Assembly (NCBI GenBank): GCA_937873155.1
Contig: CALMVZ010000013.1
Span: forward strand, 328,242-392,241
Length of the DNA stretch: 64,000 nt
Source: an uncultured Bacteroidota bacterium
Lineage (GTDB): Bacteria; Bacteroidota; Bacteroidia; B-17B0; Aurantibacillaceae
Direction of reading: 5' to 3'
The translations under genes and the position numbers were made by a program. Shown here one piece after another: positions 1-8,191 of this stretch (the first letter of the stretch is position 1; each line of letters opens with the position of its first letter). Below the pieces are notes generated by a model. That model saw only the letters and a program-made list of their open reading frames with translations, did not search any database and was not told the origin of the DNA.

Positions 1-282
1 AAGAGGCATTGCAACATCTACATGTTGTTTTCCACCATCTTCAAAATAAATTTCAAGGTTCACTAAGTCGACAGGAGCATCAGTCACCTTGATCTTGATA
101 GATGCGAATTTATCAGCGCCCATAATTACCACTTCATCTTTTTCTTTTTTAAAGCTTACTGTGGTTTCGGCGATCTTATGCCAACCGCTCTTATCAGTTA
201 CAATAACTGCCGGCTTTTGTGCGCTTGCAGTTTTACATAATCCTGTAGTAGCAAGGAAAATGATCAAAAGTACTTTTTTCAT
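1..282 (-). CDS. Secreted small beta-rich protein, 3' end outside the window
   Basis: The reading frame is open from an ATG at 282 down to base 1, giving 94 residues before the window edge cuts it. Residues 1-21 are a Sec signal peptide (MKKVLLIIFLATTGLCKTASA, cleavage near Ala-Gln). The mature part alternates short beta-like strands and contains GWHKIAETTVSF, VVIMGADKF and a strand rich in Ile/Lys. This resembles small periplasmic DUF2541-like proteins, but I rest this on pattern only. A TACATTTG element lies 33 bp upstream and is preceded by a TTACCGATT box also found before three other genes in this region. The gene is plainly coding; its function is unknown. Confidence 0.75.
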   Translation of the reverse strand, partial: MKKVLLIIFLATTGLCKTASAQKPAVIVTDKSGWHKIAETTVSFKKEKDEVVIMGADKFASIKIKVTDAPVDLVNLEIYFEDGGKQHVDVAMPL

Positions 283-314
283 TTGTCTAAAGTTTAAGTT
301 AATATTAATTTAGG

Positions 315-358
315 CAAATGTAGAATGTGTGAAGGGCGGCAACTGAAAAAATCGGTAA
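315..358 (-). promoter_or_regulatory. Bipartite promoter: TTACCGATT box plus TACATTTG
   Basis: On the minus strand a TTACCGATT box (358-350) is followed after 27 nt by TACATTTG (322-315), a match to the Bacteroidota -7 element TAnnTTTG. The start codon of the secreted protein follows 33 bp later. The same pair with 27-28 nt spacing occurs at 5087-5130, 5472-5516 and 8589-8632. The box would sit near -46, where an activator could bind. Confidence 0.5.
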
Positions 359-422
359 ACCCGATAATTGATAAGGATAAAACCGAAATTCTTTGGACGG
401 AAATGGAAATTGATGATGCGAA

Positions 423-824
423 TTAATTTTTTTCCAGGATGGAAAGTTCTGATCCTAATTCTTCCATAGCTTTTTTACAGACCACTTCCAGTTCTGAAAA
501 TAATTTTTTGATCTCTTTTGGCTGTTCTTGTTTGGCTGCAAGATCCTGGATCTTTCTTGCCATGTTCTCATATTTGGAATCCATGCCAAGCATTGGAAAA
601 GAAGGGAGCATAGAATGAGCCGCGTTTTTTACTGCGCGCCAGTTATTTTTTTCAATACCAAGGCTCAGATCGCCAAGTAACTTTGGAGTTTCTTCGAGAT
701 ATGCTTTCAGCATTACTATCATCCCTTCCCGGTTACCCAAAGTCAGTTCTTTCAAATAACTGAAATTGACGTAAGCCGGATTCTTATCTAAGGTGGCCTT
801 ATTCTCTTTTGGATCGTTCTTCAT
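423..824 (-). CDS. Histidine phosphotransfer (Hpt) domain protein
   Basis: This 133-residue, all-helical protein has the phosphorylatable site at His70 in AAHSMLPSFPMLGM, inside a helix followed by a second helix, as in Hpt domains that shuttle phosphate between hybrid histidine kinases and response regulators. No kinase or receiver domain is fused. The canonical HxxKG context is altered: the Lys three residues after His is Leu73, and Pro74 replaces Gly; proline here is familiar in Bacteroidota Hpt proteins, but the Lys loss is less common. It lies 134 bp downstream of a LytTR regulator gene on the same strand, so a functional link is possible. Soluble, cytoplasmic. Confidence 0.75.
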   Translation of the reverse strand: MKNDPKENKATLDKNPAYVNFSYLKELTLGNREGMIVMLKAYLEETPKLLGDLSLGIEKNNWRAVKNAAHSMLPSFPMLGMDSKYENMARKIQDLAAKQEQPKEIKKLFSELEVVCKKAMEELGSELSILEKN

Positions 825-958
825 AATTGTCCTGATTCCCGAATGGTTAAAAATTCAACCGGATTGGAAATTATAACTAAGATAGAGAAATAATACAGTT
901 TCAAACTAATTTATTCGGTTAATTTGGAGAAAAGATAGCCGTAGATCTGAAATAAGAG

Positions 959-1681
959 CTAAATAAGATTGATCTTCCGCAGAAGTTCTTTCTTATATTG
1001 TTCCCCGATCGGTAACGGATGTTTGCCTATATAAGCAGTTCCCTCTTCAATATTATCAATATGTGAGAGCGATGTCAGATAAGAGCGGTGTAAACGGTAG
1101 AATTTATCCTGTGGTAATTTTTCTTCCATTCCTTTTAAAGTGATATGTACAGTTAACCGGGTATCGTTAGTGAAGATATTCACATAATCACCTAAAGCCT
1201 GAACATAAATGATGTCTTTTATCTTTACCTTGGTAAGTAAGGAATTGGAACGTACAAAAATGTAATCTTTTTCTTTCGTGTTCGTTTCTACTTTTTGATC
1301 TTTATTCGCGTGTAATTCTTTTGCGCGGTCAACTGCTGCCATGAAACGTGATAAGCTTACAGGTTTGATGATGTAATCAGCTACATTCAACTCAAAAGCT
1401 TCAACAGCGTAATCTTTTTTAGAAGTGATGAGGATCACGATAGGCCGTTTCTCCAGATTCTTTATTAATTCGATACCTGTCATGCCCGGCATTTCAACAT
1501 CGAGGAAAACTAAGTCAATATCTTCTTTCTTCAGATAATTGAAAGCTTCAACAGGATTTTCGCATTCACCTTTTAATTCCAGGAATTCAACTTGGTCTAC
1601 CAGTTGTTTTACCATTGCTCTTGAGAGCTTATTATCATCAACTATTATACATTTCATGTTGTGTGGTTTTGAGGTTTCCAT
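959..1681 (-). CDS. LytTR-family response regulator (copy 1)
   Basis: The protein has a CheY-like receiver (about 9-125) followed by a LytTR DNA-binding domain (about 140-238). Acidic pocket residues VDD follow the first strand, the phospho-acceptor is Asp61 in LVFLDVEMPGMTG, and the conserved Lys is in the IIKP loop. The LytTR half carries FVRSN, VQALGDYVNIF and the FYRLHRSYL motif. A shorter start at 1657 (MKCIIVDD) matches the usual receiver start. It is a close paralogue of the regulator at 2959-3669, and a nucleotidyltransferase gene on the other strand lies between them. No cognate LytS/LytT-type kinase is adjacent. Both upstream regions carry ATAAAGTTCA shortly before the gene. Confidence 0.92.
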   Translation of the reverse strand: METSKPHNMKCIIVDDNKLSRAMVKQLVDQVEFLELKGECENPVEAFNYLKKEDIDLVFLDVEMPGMTGIELIKNLEKRPIVILITSKKDYAVEAFELNVADYIIKPVSLSRFMAAVDRAKELHANKDQKVETNTKEKDYIFVRSNSLLTKVKIKDIIYVQALGDYVNIFTNDTRLTVHITLKGMEEKLPQDKFYRLHRSYLTSLSHIDNIEEGTAYIGKHPLPIGEQYKKELLRKINLI

Positions 1682-1942
1682 TATTACTTTTATGCAACTA
1701 AACTATAAAGTTCATTTAGTGTTTATTGAGACTTTCGTTGAATAGGGCTTTTAAATAGCCCGGAACCGACCGGAAATAGGTGGTTTTTCCCAATTTATGT
1801 GAAACATTTGGATCCCGGGATCAGGGACAACACGAAGAGCGAATTTTTCTTGGCTTATAAAAAAGGGTACTCACCGAATTCGACACCGATGAGCGGGATT
1901 TTGATATAAATTGCCATGGTTTAACAATCAAAAAAAATTATC

Positions 1943-2962
1943 ATGAAAATAATAGTACCTATGGCAGGTATGGGCAAGCGTATGAGGCCGCATACTTTAA
2001 CAACACCAAAACCACTTCTTCCTATAGCAGGTAAATCAATTGTTCAGCGATTGGTGGAAGACATCATCAGTGTTTCAGGTGAAAAAGTAGATGAAATTGC
2101 ATTTGTGATAAATCACCTTGGAAAGGAAACGGAGGAAAAGATCAAAAAGATAGCGATCGATCTGAAAGCGAAAGCAAGTATCTTCTACCAGGAAGAGGCT
2201 TTAGGCACTGCGCACGCTATTCTATGTGCAAAGGAAGCTTTAAAAGGAAAAGTAATTGTAGCTTTCGCTGATACATTATTTAAGGCTGATTTTAAGCTGG
2301 ACGATTCACGTGAAGGAATTATCTGGGTACAAAAAGTAGAAGATCCTAAACCTTTTGGTGTAGTAAAACTGAACGAGAAGAATATTATTACCGATTTTGT
2401 TGAAAAACCTGAACACTTTGTTTCTGATCTTGCCATTATTGGTATCTATTATTTTAAGGATGGAGTAAATCTTAGAAAGGAATTGGAGTATCTGATCGAG
2501 AATAATATTAAAGATAAAGGCGAATTCCAATTGACCAGCGCTCTTGAGAATATGAAATCAAAAGGCGTTAAGTTCACTCCGGGACAAGTTACCGAGTGGC
2601 TCGATTGCGGGAATAAAGATTCAACGGTTCATACCAATCAGCGCATCCTTGAATTCAACAGGGGAGAGGATCTTGTTTCGAAAACACATGTCTCACAAAA
2701 TTCTGTGATCATTGAACCTTGTTATATAGGCGAGAATGTAAAGATCATCAATTCAGTTGTTGGTCCTTATGTTTCCATCGGACGCGATTCTGTTATTGAA
2801 GATTCTATAATAAAAAATACGATCGTTCAAAATAATGCAAAGATAACTGCGGCTAATATCAGGAATTCAATGTTCGGGAATAGTATCGATTATAAAGATC
2901 ATTACTCAGAACTTAGCATGGGTGATTTCAGTATACAACACAACGGAAGAAGCGGGGATTAG
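1943..2962 (+). CDS. Sugar-1-phosphate nucleotidyltransferase
   Basis: A 339-residue NDP-sugar pyrophosphorylase. The N-terminus has the nucleotide-binding signature GMGKRMRPHTLTTPKPLLPI, including the catalytic Arg and the PKPLLP Lys; LGTAHAI and FADTLF (metal-binding Asp) follow. Residues about 250-320 are an isoleucine-rich hexapeptide-like stretch (GENVKIINSVVGPYVSI), a left-handed beta-helix tail as in long RmlA or GlmU-type enzymes. It should make an activated sugar (UDP-, dTDP- or GDP-linked) for surface polysaccharide; the exact nucleotide and sugar cannot be read from sequence. It stands alone on the plus strand and its stop overlaps that of the convergent LytTR gene by 4 bp. A weaker TCACCGAAT/TAAATTGC pair with 27 nt spacing lies at 1871-1914. 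Confidence 0.88.
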   Translation: MKIIVPMAGMGKRMRPHTLTTPKPLLPIAGKSIVQRLVEDIISVSGEKVDEIAFVINHLGKETEEKIKKIAIDLKAKASIFYQEEALGTAHAILCAKEALKGKVIVAFADTLFKADFKLDDSREGIIWVQKVEDPKPFGVVKLNEKNIITDFVEKPEHFVSDLAIIGIYYFKDGVNLRKELEYLIENNIKDKGEFQLTSALENMKSKGVKFTPGQVTEWLDCGNKDSTVHTNQRILEFNRGEDLVSKTHVSQNSVIIEPCYIGENVKIINSVVGPYVSIGRDSVIEDSIIKNTIVQNNAKITAANIRNSMFGNSIDYKDHYSELSMGDFSIQHNGRSGD

Positions 2963-3669
2963 AGCAGGTTCAGTTTTTTGAGTAATTCTTTTTTGTATTG
3001 TTCACCGATGGGAATGGAATGTTGTCCTATCCGGACTTCATTCTCTTCTATCTTTTCGATATGATCGATCGCAACAATATAAGAACGGTGCAGCCTGAAG
3101 AATCTGGAAGGATCCAGTTTTTCTTCCATGCTTTTAAGTGTACTGTGTACAAGGTTATGTTTTGTACCTGAGAATATTTTCACGTAATCACCTAATGCCT
3201 GTACATAAAGTATATCCTGCAGTTTTATTTTAGTTAAAGCTGAATTAGAACGAACGAAAATGTGATCCGAGTCTCCTCCTTCTTGAGCCCCTATTTTTTT
3301 ATCCCTGATATCATTTATTTCTTTAGCTCTTTCAACCGCAACCATAAAACGGGAAAGGGTTACGGGTTTGACAATGTAATCAGCCACATTTAATTCAAAG
3401 GCTTCAACAGCGTACTCTTTTTTAGAACTCACTAAAATAATAATTGGCCGGTGTTTTAAATTCTTAATGAATTCAAGCCCTGTCATCTCAGGCATTTCTA
3501 TATCAAGAAAAATAAGATCTATAGGTTCTGTTTGAAGGTAGTTGAATGCTTCTACCGGGTTAGAACATTCTTTTTTAAGTGTAAGGAAATTAACCTGGCC
3601 GATCAGGATCGTCAGGGCTTTCCGGGCTACAAGGCTATCGTCAACTACAATACAATTCATTGCTGCCAT
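2959..3669 (-). CDS. LytTR-family response regulator (copy 2)
   Basis: Receiver plus LytTR architecture like the protein at 959-1681, with the phospho-acceptor at Asp56 in LIFLDIEMPEMTG, a VKP Lys loop, and the DNA-binding half with FVRSN, VQALGDYVKIF and FFRLHRSYI. The two proteins are closely alike from receiver to C-terminus (both end QYKKELL.K.NLL/I), so they are a recent or co-maintained duplication. An ATG at 3669 is used here; an ATG at 3660 (MNCIVVDD) fits the family start better. The gene converges on the nucleotidyltransferase and overlaps its stop by 4 bp. Its targets are unknown; LytTR proteins usually bind paired short direct repeats. Confidence 0.92.
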   Translation of the reverse strand: MAAMNCIVVDDSLVARKALTILIGQVNFLTLKKECSNPVEAFNYLQTEPIDLIFLDIEMPEMTGLEFIKNLKHRPIIILVSSKKEYAVEAFELNVADYIVKPVTLSRFMVAVERAKEINDIRDKKIGAQEGGDSDHIFVRSNSALTKIKLQDILYVQALGDYVKIFSGTKHNLVHSTLKSMEEKLDPSRFFRLHRSYIVAIDHIEKIEENEVRIGQHSIPIGEQYKKELLKKLNLL

Positions 3670-3759
3670 CAAAATTAAGCATAAAGTTCAATAAATGGAT
3701 TTGGAAAGGGGTTTTTAATCTCAAAATGGTAGAATTATCCTAAAAATTCTATAAATGAG

Positions 3760-3787
3760 AAAACGCATGGCTTCGGCCATGCGTTTT
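3760..3787 (-). terminator. Rho-independent terminator after the YtxH gene
   Basis: A perfect 12-bp stem (AAAACGCATGGC with its complement) closes a 4-nt loop and ends in a T run on either strand. It sits 60 bp past the YtxH stop, so it probably ends the minus-strand lipoprotein/YtxH transcript. The plus-strand loop is a C(TTCG)G tetraloop, so it could act in both directions, although no plus-strand gene ends here. Confidence 0.75.
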
Positions 3788-3847
3788 TCTTAAATCGGAG
3801 CCTTTTTCAAATTAAGATATAAGAAAAAAGTTTTCAGTTTTTTTCTT

Positions 3848-4129
3848 TTAACCCATTGAAGTCTTGACATCCTTTTTAAACTCGTCGACTTTGGCTTTGC
3901 CATTTTGAAGCATGCCTTTCGATTCTGATTTTGCATCTTCGAATTTGTCGGTAAGATTGCTAACCAATTCATCGTATTTTTCTTTTAAAGCGTCTGTGTA
4001 ATCTTCGCTTCTTTTAGCAATTTTTTTCCTTGTGTTAGAACCTTTATCCGGTGCTAACAGAACCCCTAGTAATGCACCGGCGGCTGCGCCTGCCAATACA
4101 CCCAATAAAACTTTACCTGTGCTGCTCAT
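3848..4129 (-). CDS. YtxH domain-containing small protein
   Basis: A 93-residue protein with a Gly/Ala/Leu-rich hydrophobic N-terminus (residues 6-27, GVLAGAAAGALLGVLLAP) followed at once by DKGSNTRKKI and a long charged helix of Lys/Glu/Asp. This is the typical YtxH layout, a family often induced by stress and placed near the membrane. It lies 57 bp downstream of the coiled-coil lipoprotein gene in the same direction and may share its transcript. The biochemical role is unknown. Confidence 0.85.
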   Translation of the reverse strand: MSSTGKVLLGVLAGAAAGALLGVLLAPDKGSNTRKKIAKRSEDYTDALKEKYDELVSNLTDKFEDAKSESKGMLQNGKAKVDEFKKDVKTSMG

Positions 4130-4186
4130 GTTTTTGTTGTTTTTAGTTTATTAATTGATTTATTTATGATTTGAATTGTATTTCTT

Positions 4187-5053
4187 TTAGCTTTTTACGA
4201 TCACCAAATATTTTGATGCGCTCCAGAATTTTTCCGGATCGGTGATCACAATATTCTTCACAATATTCTTTCCTTCTTTATCCATGGTGTAAGAACCGGC
4301 AGGATGAACGGTTATGATCTTCACATGATCGCCATTCACCGGAATAGTTCCCGTTTGCGTATAGTCGATCTTTGTGAATTTATTTGTATCAAAGTTCTCA
4401 CTTAAAGCAGGAGTTTTCCCTATCCCGAGTAATCCGCCCTTTTTGTCGATCAGTCTTGCTTCCTGCAATTCTTTCGATTTCCCAACCACATAATAAGCGG
4501 TGTGTAGAGCGGTAACGTTTTCTTTGATCGTACCTTCTTTTGCGAGATTTTGTTGGGTTAAAGTATCAACCGACATTTTTAACTGTGCAACTTCTGAATC
4601 AAGTTGATTCAAGCGTTCATTCAGAGCAGTTAATTCGATATTTTTCTGTTCTAACTGGTTACTTAAGGTCAGGATCGTTTCATCCAACTGTTTGTTCTTG
4701 CGGCTCGATTTACTAAGTTTCTTTTTTAATGATGAGATTTCTTTTACATTCTCGCTCATTAATGTATTGATAGCCTGTATTTCGTTGATGATCCTGTCTT
4801 TTTGAGCACGTTTCAGATCTTTCCCTTTTTCGGTAGTGGCGTAAATGATCTGTTGTTTAACGGCAACAGAATCCAAATTACGTTCGATCTCATTAAAAGA
4901 AGCGAGTAATTCATTTATTGATTCATCGCGTTCTGTGGTGATCCTGATCAGCGAATCTTTTTCCGGATCAGGTGTGTTTGTTGCAACTTCTGTGTCTCTC
5001 GTATTACAAGCAGTAATTAATGCAAGACAGAAGATGGAAATAATGTTCTTCAT
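4187..5053 (-). CDS. Coiled-coil lipoprotein
   Basis: The 288-residue product has a lipoprotein signal with lipobox LITAC, so Cys16 is the likely lipidation site. Residues about 30-175 form a long heptad-rich coiled coil (LNERLNQLDSEVAQLKMSV and similar). A compact C-terminal part (about 180-288) contains YYVVGKSKEL, KKGGLLGIGKT and a final strand WSASKYLVIVKS. This layout occurs in Bacteroidota lipoproteins of unknown function. The promoter region holds TTACCGAAT (5130-5122) and TACTTTTA (5094-5087), the pair shared with three other genes nearby. It is likely anchored in the outer or inner membrane facing the periplasm. Confidence 0.85.
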   Translation of the reverse strand: MKNIISIFCLALITACNTRDTEVATNTPDPEKDSLIRITTERDESINELLASFNEIERNLDSVAVKQQIIYATTEKGKDLKRAQKDRIINEIQAINTLMSENVKEISSLKKKLSKSSRKNKQLDETILTLSNQLEQKNIELTALNERLNQLDSEVAQLKMSVDTLTQQNLAKEGTIKENVTALHTAYYVVGKSKELQEARLIDKKGGLLGIGKTPALSENFDTNKFTKIDYTQTGTIPVNGDHVKIITVHPAGSYTMDKEGKNIVKNIVITDPEKFWSASKYLVIVKS

Positions 5054-5086
5054 AATTATTTTAATTGTTTTTGTAATTGAATACGG

Positions 5087-5130
5087 TAAAAGTACTCGTG
5101 GATATAGCGACGTCTTTTTAAATTCGGTAA
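5087..5130 (-). promoter_or_regulatory. Bipartite promoter: TTACCGAAT box plus TACTTTTA
   Basis: On the minus strand TTACCGAAT (5130-5122) is followed after 27 nt by TACTTTTA (5094-5087), a one-base departure from TAnnTTTG. The lipoprotein start follows 34 bp later. A second, partial TTTACCGTAT lies immediately downstream and overlaps the -7 element (5091-5082). Confidence 0.5.
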
Positions 5131-5217
5131 AGAATTGTTTTTAATGGTTTAAACGCCCTTTGCTTTGTTTAAGAGTATGTATGCACTACTGACACAATAA
5201 TCGCTTCCTCTGTGAAA

Positions 5218-5454
5218 TTATTTCAATGGCCCGGATACTTCTGGTAATTTATACTCGGGCTTATATTTTTTTATCATTTGGATTAGCGAATCATAATATT
5301 CCTTTAAGGTCTTCCTGTTTATATCGGGATCTTTCTCATCAGGATTGGTTTGTGTCATTTCAGGAATGAATTGTACTATCTCAGGATATCTCTCATTAAT
5401 AGCCTGTGTAATGTTCATGATCCTTTGTGTAAGTGTTTTTTCTTCTGAGTCCAT
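5218..5454 (-). CDS. Small conserved-looking hypothetical protein
   Basis: This 78-residue soluble protein is mostly helical and charged: it starts MDSEEKTLTQRIMNITQAIN, has a middle loop rich in Pro/Asp (TNPDEKDPDINRKT) and ends in a Lys/Tyr/Pro-rich tail. I do not recognise a named domain. Coding status is supported by its clean start, a bipartite promoter (TTACCGAAT at 5516-5508, TACTTTTA at 5479-5472) 18 bp upstream, and its place in a run of minus-strand stress-like genes. No transmembrane segment or signal peptide. Confidence 0.7.
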   Translation of the reverse strand: MDSEEKTLTQRIMNITQAINERYPEIVQFIPEMTQTNPDEKDPDINRKTLKEYYDSLIQMIKKYKPEYKLPEVSGPLK

Positions 5455-5471
5455 AACTATTGATTTTAATA

Positions 5472-5516
5472 TAAAAGTACATTATAGTTAAAGTATAGTG
5501 GATTGAAATTCGGTAA
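5472..5516 (-). promoter_or_regulatory. Bipartite promoter: TTACCGAAT box plus TACTTTTA
   Basis: On the minus strand TTACCGAAT (5516-5508) is followed after 28 nt by TACTTTTA (5479-5472). The start codon of the 78-residue protein lies 18 bp further on. It is the same pair as at 5087-5130. Confidence 0.5.
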
Positions 5517-5737
5517 TGTTAAGTAATCGATAGCTTAAACGCGGAATCCGGAATGCGGGTATATCAACTGTTTTTTACCAATGAAAAATCATATGTTGTA
5601 AGAAAATCACCTTGTTAAAATTAGCAAAAGAACTTCTGTATGTACTAACGACTTAATAGTTGATGCAGGCGAATAAACCAATGAAACCGCAGCTGGTGAT
5701 GTAATTTTGAATCATATAAAAATAAAAATCTGAAATT

Positions 5738-6544
5738 ATGAACAAGAAAATCACAACGGGAGCAGTCGCAATTTTAATTGCGTTCTTCTCTATGCCTCTG
5801 TCAGCTCAGGAAGTTGATACGGTGAAAGTAAAGGAAACACAGACGGTGATTCGTGATACAGTTACAGTACATGACACAGTAGTAAAAGAAGTAGTAAGAG
5901 AAACCCCCAAGCAGGAGCCGGCAAAACCGGAACGTCCTCCGTTGCGCCATGGTGAGTTCGGTTTACGTTACATGCCAACATTCTCATCAATGTCGTTCAG
6001 GACCTATAACGGAGAAGTTGTTCAGGGTGATGTAAGCATGAGCCATGGCTTTGGTTTAATGTTAGGGGCTAATTTCTCGAAAAATGTGGGGATACAGGCA
6101 GAAGCCAGTTATTTAGACATTTCCCAGAAATACAAAGACCAGGGTTTAAGCCGCCAGGTAAATGTAAGTTATCTGAACATCCCGATCATGTTATCATTGA
6201 ATACTGATAAGACGAGGATGGTGAACTGGAACTTTGTTGCAGGTCCTCAGTTTGGTATTAATTTAGGTGCCAGTGTTCAAACTACAGGCGATGAAAATTC
6301 AGGAACATTAAGAGCTGTAGTAGGGGCGAAAGGAACAGATGTTGGTTTAGCTTTTGGTACAGGGCTTGAATTTGCACTTAACAAAGCACACACAATGCGT
6401 GCTGACGTAGGTTACCGTGGGTATTATGGTTTGATCGATGCAAGTGCTGATCAAACTTCTAATAATCCGGATACTTATAATGTGTTGGTGAGAGCTTCCC
6501 GCTTTTATCACGCAGCTTATTTAGGATTGACCTGGTGCTTCTAA
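5738..6544 (+). CDS. Outer-membrane beta-barrel protein (PorT-like)
   Basis: A 268-residue protein with a clear signal peptide (about 1-24, ending PLSAQ). A Val/Thr/Asp-rich linker (about 25-65, with repeated DTV words and a Pro-rich KQEPAKPERPP) joins a beta-barrel of alternating aromatic/hydrophobic strands: EFGLRYMPTFSSM, GLMLGANFSKNVGIQAEASYL and a last strand AAYLGLTWCF. This matches the PorT-like outer-membrane barrel family, whose members have varied or unknown roles. A TAATTTTG element at 5702-5709 lies 28 bp before the ATG. A terminator follows 18 bp after the stop, so the gene is monocistronic. Confidence 0.85.
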   Translation: MNKKITTGAVAILIAFFSMPLSAQEVDTVKVKETQTVIRDTVTVHDTVVKEVVRETPKQEPAKPERPPLRHGEFGLRYMPTFSSMSFRTYNGEVVQGDVSMSHGFGLMLGANFSKNVGIQAEASYLDISQKYKDQGLSRQVNVSYLNIPIMLSLNTDKTRMVNWNFVAGPQFGINLGASVQTTGDENSGTLRAVVGAKGTDVGLAFGTGLEFALNKAHTMRADVGYRGYYGLIDASADQTSNNPDTYNVLVRASRFYHAAYLGLTWCF

Positions 6545-6562
6545 AAGCAAAAGTATTATATA

Positions 6563-6592
6563 AACCATTCGCCACAAGCGGATGGTTTTTTT
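6563..6592 (+). terminator. Rho-independent terminator of the beta-barrel gene
   Basis: Arms AACCATTCGC (6563-6572) and GCGGATGGTT (6578-6587) pair with one G-T wobble over a 5-nt loop, followed by a run of seven T. It lies 18 bp after the stop codon of the beta-barrel gene. Confidence 0.85.
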
Positions 6593-6728
6593 ATGTTTAT
6601 ATTTTAACATTTCAGAGATTTTTAGCTTTAAATTGGCCGTGATTAACACAATTTTTCCCTGTCTAAACTAATAAACCCCTAAATAAGCCGTTTTATGAAA
6701 TACTTTTATTGTAAATAATGCAAGGAAT

Positions 6729-6926
6729 ATGAAGAAAAGCATAAAGTGCTATAGGAAGGGGTCTCCTGCTAAGCCGGGAAAAAGGTCACCCCAAAAACCC
6801 ACCCCATGGTGGCATGATGAGACCAATAATCATGATTCATATAGTAATTCAACCGTAGTTGTTGAAGATCCTGACAGATATAAATCGTCGGTCGTGAATG
6901 ATCCGCCGCTACGCAAGTGTTTCTAG
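6729..6926 (+). CDS. Small basic/Pro-rich hypothetical protein
   Basis: A 65-residue reading frame begins at an ATG 5 bp after AAGGA, a plausible ribosome site. The product is hydrophilic, with a basic Pro/Lys/Ser stretch (KGSPAKPGKRSPQKPTPWW) followed by an Asp/Asn/Ser-rich part and a C-terminal LRKCF. No known domain, signal or membrane segment is seen. It lies between a terminated gene and a convergent hydrolase gene and could be a small stress-region protein like its neighbours, or a chance frame. Confidence 0.45.
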   Translation: MKKSIKCYRKGSPAKPGKRSPQKPTPWWHDETNNHDSYSNSTVVVEDPDRYKSSVVNDPPLRKCF

Positions 6927-6942
6927 ATTTGTTTGAATAAGA

Positions 6943-7797
6943 TCATTTCGAATTTTTCTTCTTTTTATCGAATTCTTCTGAATGCGACATTAAAAAATCA
7001 AGAAGATGCTCGTTGAATACATCCGGTTGTTCCAGGTTGGATAAATGCGCTGCTCTTTCAATGATCTTTAACTCTGAATTTTTGATATGACGGTGTAAGA
7101 ATTCGGATTGTTGTACCGGTGTTATCTTATCATTCCTTCCGCAAATAATTAATGTCGGCACTTTAATTGAACTGAGTGCTGAACACGTTTCCCTGCGTTT
7201 CGATAATGCTTTTAACCCTTCGGTTATTACTTGTTTTGTGTTCGAAAGAATAGTAGCTTCTATTTTCTTTACCACTTCCCTTTTTAATACGAATGAATCC
7301 CTGCGGAATGCATTTTCAATGAATTCTTCAGCAAAATCATTAATGCCTTCTGCTTCTATCTGGTAGATCGTTTTGTAACGGTGCTCTTTCATTTTTTTCG
7401 AATCTGCAATGCAGTTTGTGTCACACAGGATCAATCCTGCAAACCGTTCAGGGTATCTGCTGATCGTATTCAAAGCAATATATCCTCCCATCGATAAGCC
7501 GCATAGAATTGCTTTGTCAATTTCCAATACATCCATTAATTGAATAACATCATCTGAGAACAGATCGATATTTAATTTTTTATGGCCTGCAGAAGATTTT
7601 CCGAAGCTGCGGAGGTCGACCGATATCAATCGGTATGCCAATTTTAAATAATTTACCTGGTTCTTCCACATCGATTTATCGAAAGGAAAACCATGAAGAA
7701 AAATAATCGGCACTTTTCCTTCACCAACATCATCATAACTCATAGTGATGTTATTGACCTTAATTGTTTTGCTGAATCCTTTGGTCGATCTTTCCAT
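6943..7797 (-). CDS. Alpha/beta hydrolase
   Basis: A 284-residue single-domain alpha/beta-hydrolase. The oxyanion-hole motif HGFPFD is at 35-40, the nucleophile elbow GLSMGG puts Ser102 as catalytic, Asp223 lies in GRNDKITP and His251 in AAHLSN, completing the triad. The spacing fits the esterase/3-oxoadipate-enol-lactonase-like group; the substrate cannot be deduced. There is no signal peptide, so it is cytoplasmic. Its own promoter must lie in the 88 bp after the upstream acidic-protein gene, which is closed by a terminator at 7818-7850. Residues 1-10 may be an extension before the usual family start. Confidence 0.9.
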   Translation of the reverse strand: MERSTKGFSKTIKVNNITMSYDDVGEGKVPIIFLHGFPFDKSMWKNQVNYLKLAYRLISVDLRSFGKSSAGHKKLNIDLFSDDVIQLMDVLEIDKAILCGLSMGGYIALNTISRYPERFAGLILCDTNCIADSKKMKEHRYKTIYQIEAEGINDFAEEFIENAFRRDSFVLKREVVKKIEATILSNTKQVITEGLKALSKRRETCSALSSIKVPTLIICGRNDKITPVQQSEFLHRHIKNSELKIIERAAHLSNLEQPDVFNEHLLDFLMSHSEEFDKKKKNSK

Positions 7798-7817
7798 AAC
7801 AATTGATAGTTTACATT

Positions 7818-7850
7818 AAAAAGGGCGAGGTAAAACACCTCACCCTTTTT
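7818..7850 (-). terminator. Terminator of the 101-residue acidic protein gene
   Basis: Arms AAAAAGGGCGAGGT and ACCTCACCCTTTTT (14 bp, one C-A mismatch) enclose a 5-nt loop. It sits just after the stop of the minus-strand gene at 7886-8191 and ends in a T run on that strand. Confidence 0.8.
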
Positions 7851-7885
7851 ATTCGTGTTGTTAATTCAGGAAACAGAACAAAGTT

Positions 7886-8191
7886 CTATTTGCCTTTATT
7901 GTTGGTGTTGTTTTGGTCAATTTTTCGTGTTTCCCCGTTCTGTTCGGTATCAACATCCTGACCACTTTCATTATTTTTTACATCATCAACCGGTGTATGG
8001 TAATCGTGTTCATGATCGGTATCATCGTATTCTTTATCTTTCGAATCTACCTTTTCTGTATCACCATCATCTACAACGGCTGTTGAATTACGCGACATGT
8101 CGGCATCATCACCTTTGAGGCCCGTGTCTTTCGTTTTTGGATCAACTGTAGTATCCTTACCACGTTGATCATTTTTTTCCGTCTCTTTCAT
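7886..8191 (-). CDS. Acidic, disordered hydrophilic protein
   Basis: The 101-residue product is almost entirely Asp, Lys, Thr, Asn, Glu and Gly with no hydrophobic core, so it is expected to be disordered. It contains DTGLKGDDAD, EYDDTDHEHDYH and an Asn-rich end. The sequence resembles hydrophilin-like stress proteins only in composition. The motif DTGLK recurs as DTGVK in the similarly charged 59-residue protein encoded 172 bp upstream, so the two may be related. A terminator follows. Function unknown. Confidence 0.65.
   Translation of the reverse strand: MKETEKNDQRGKDTTVDPKTKDTGLKGDDADMSRNSTAVVDDGDTEKVDSKDKEYDDTDHEHDYHTPVDDVKNNESGQDVDTEQNGETRKIDQNNTNNKGK

Noticed and set aside
1855..1917. 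A 20-codon minus-strand frame (MAIYIKIPLIGVEFGEYPFL)
   Set aside because: Too short, no promoter or ribosome site seen, and no frame continues past its stop; probably chance, at most a remnant.
3790..3972. A 60-codon minus-strand frame overlapping the YtxH gene
   Set aside because: It lies in a different frame inside the YtxH coding region and has no separate support.
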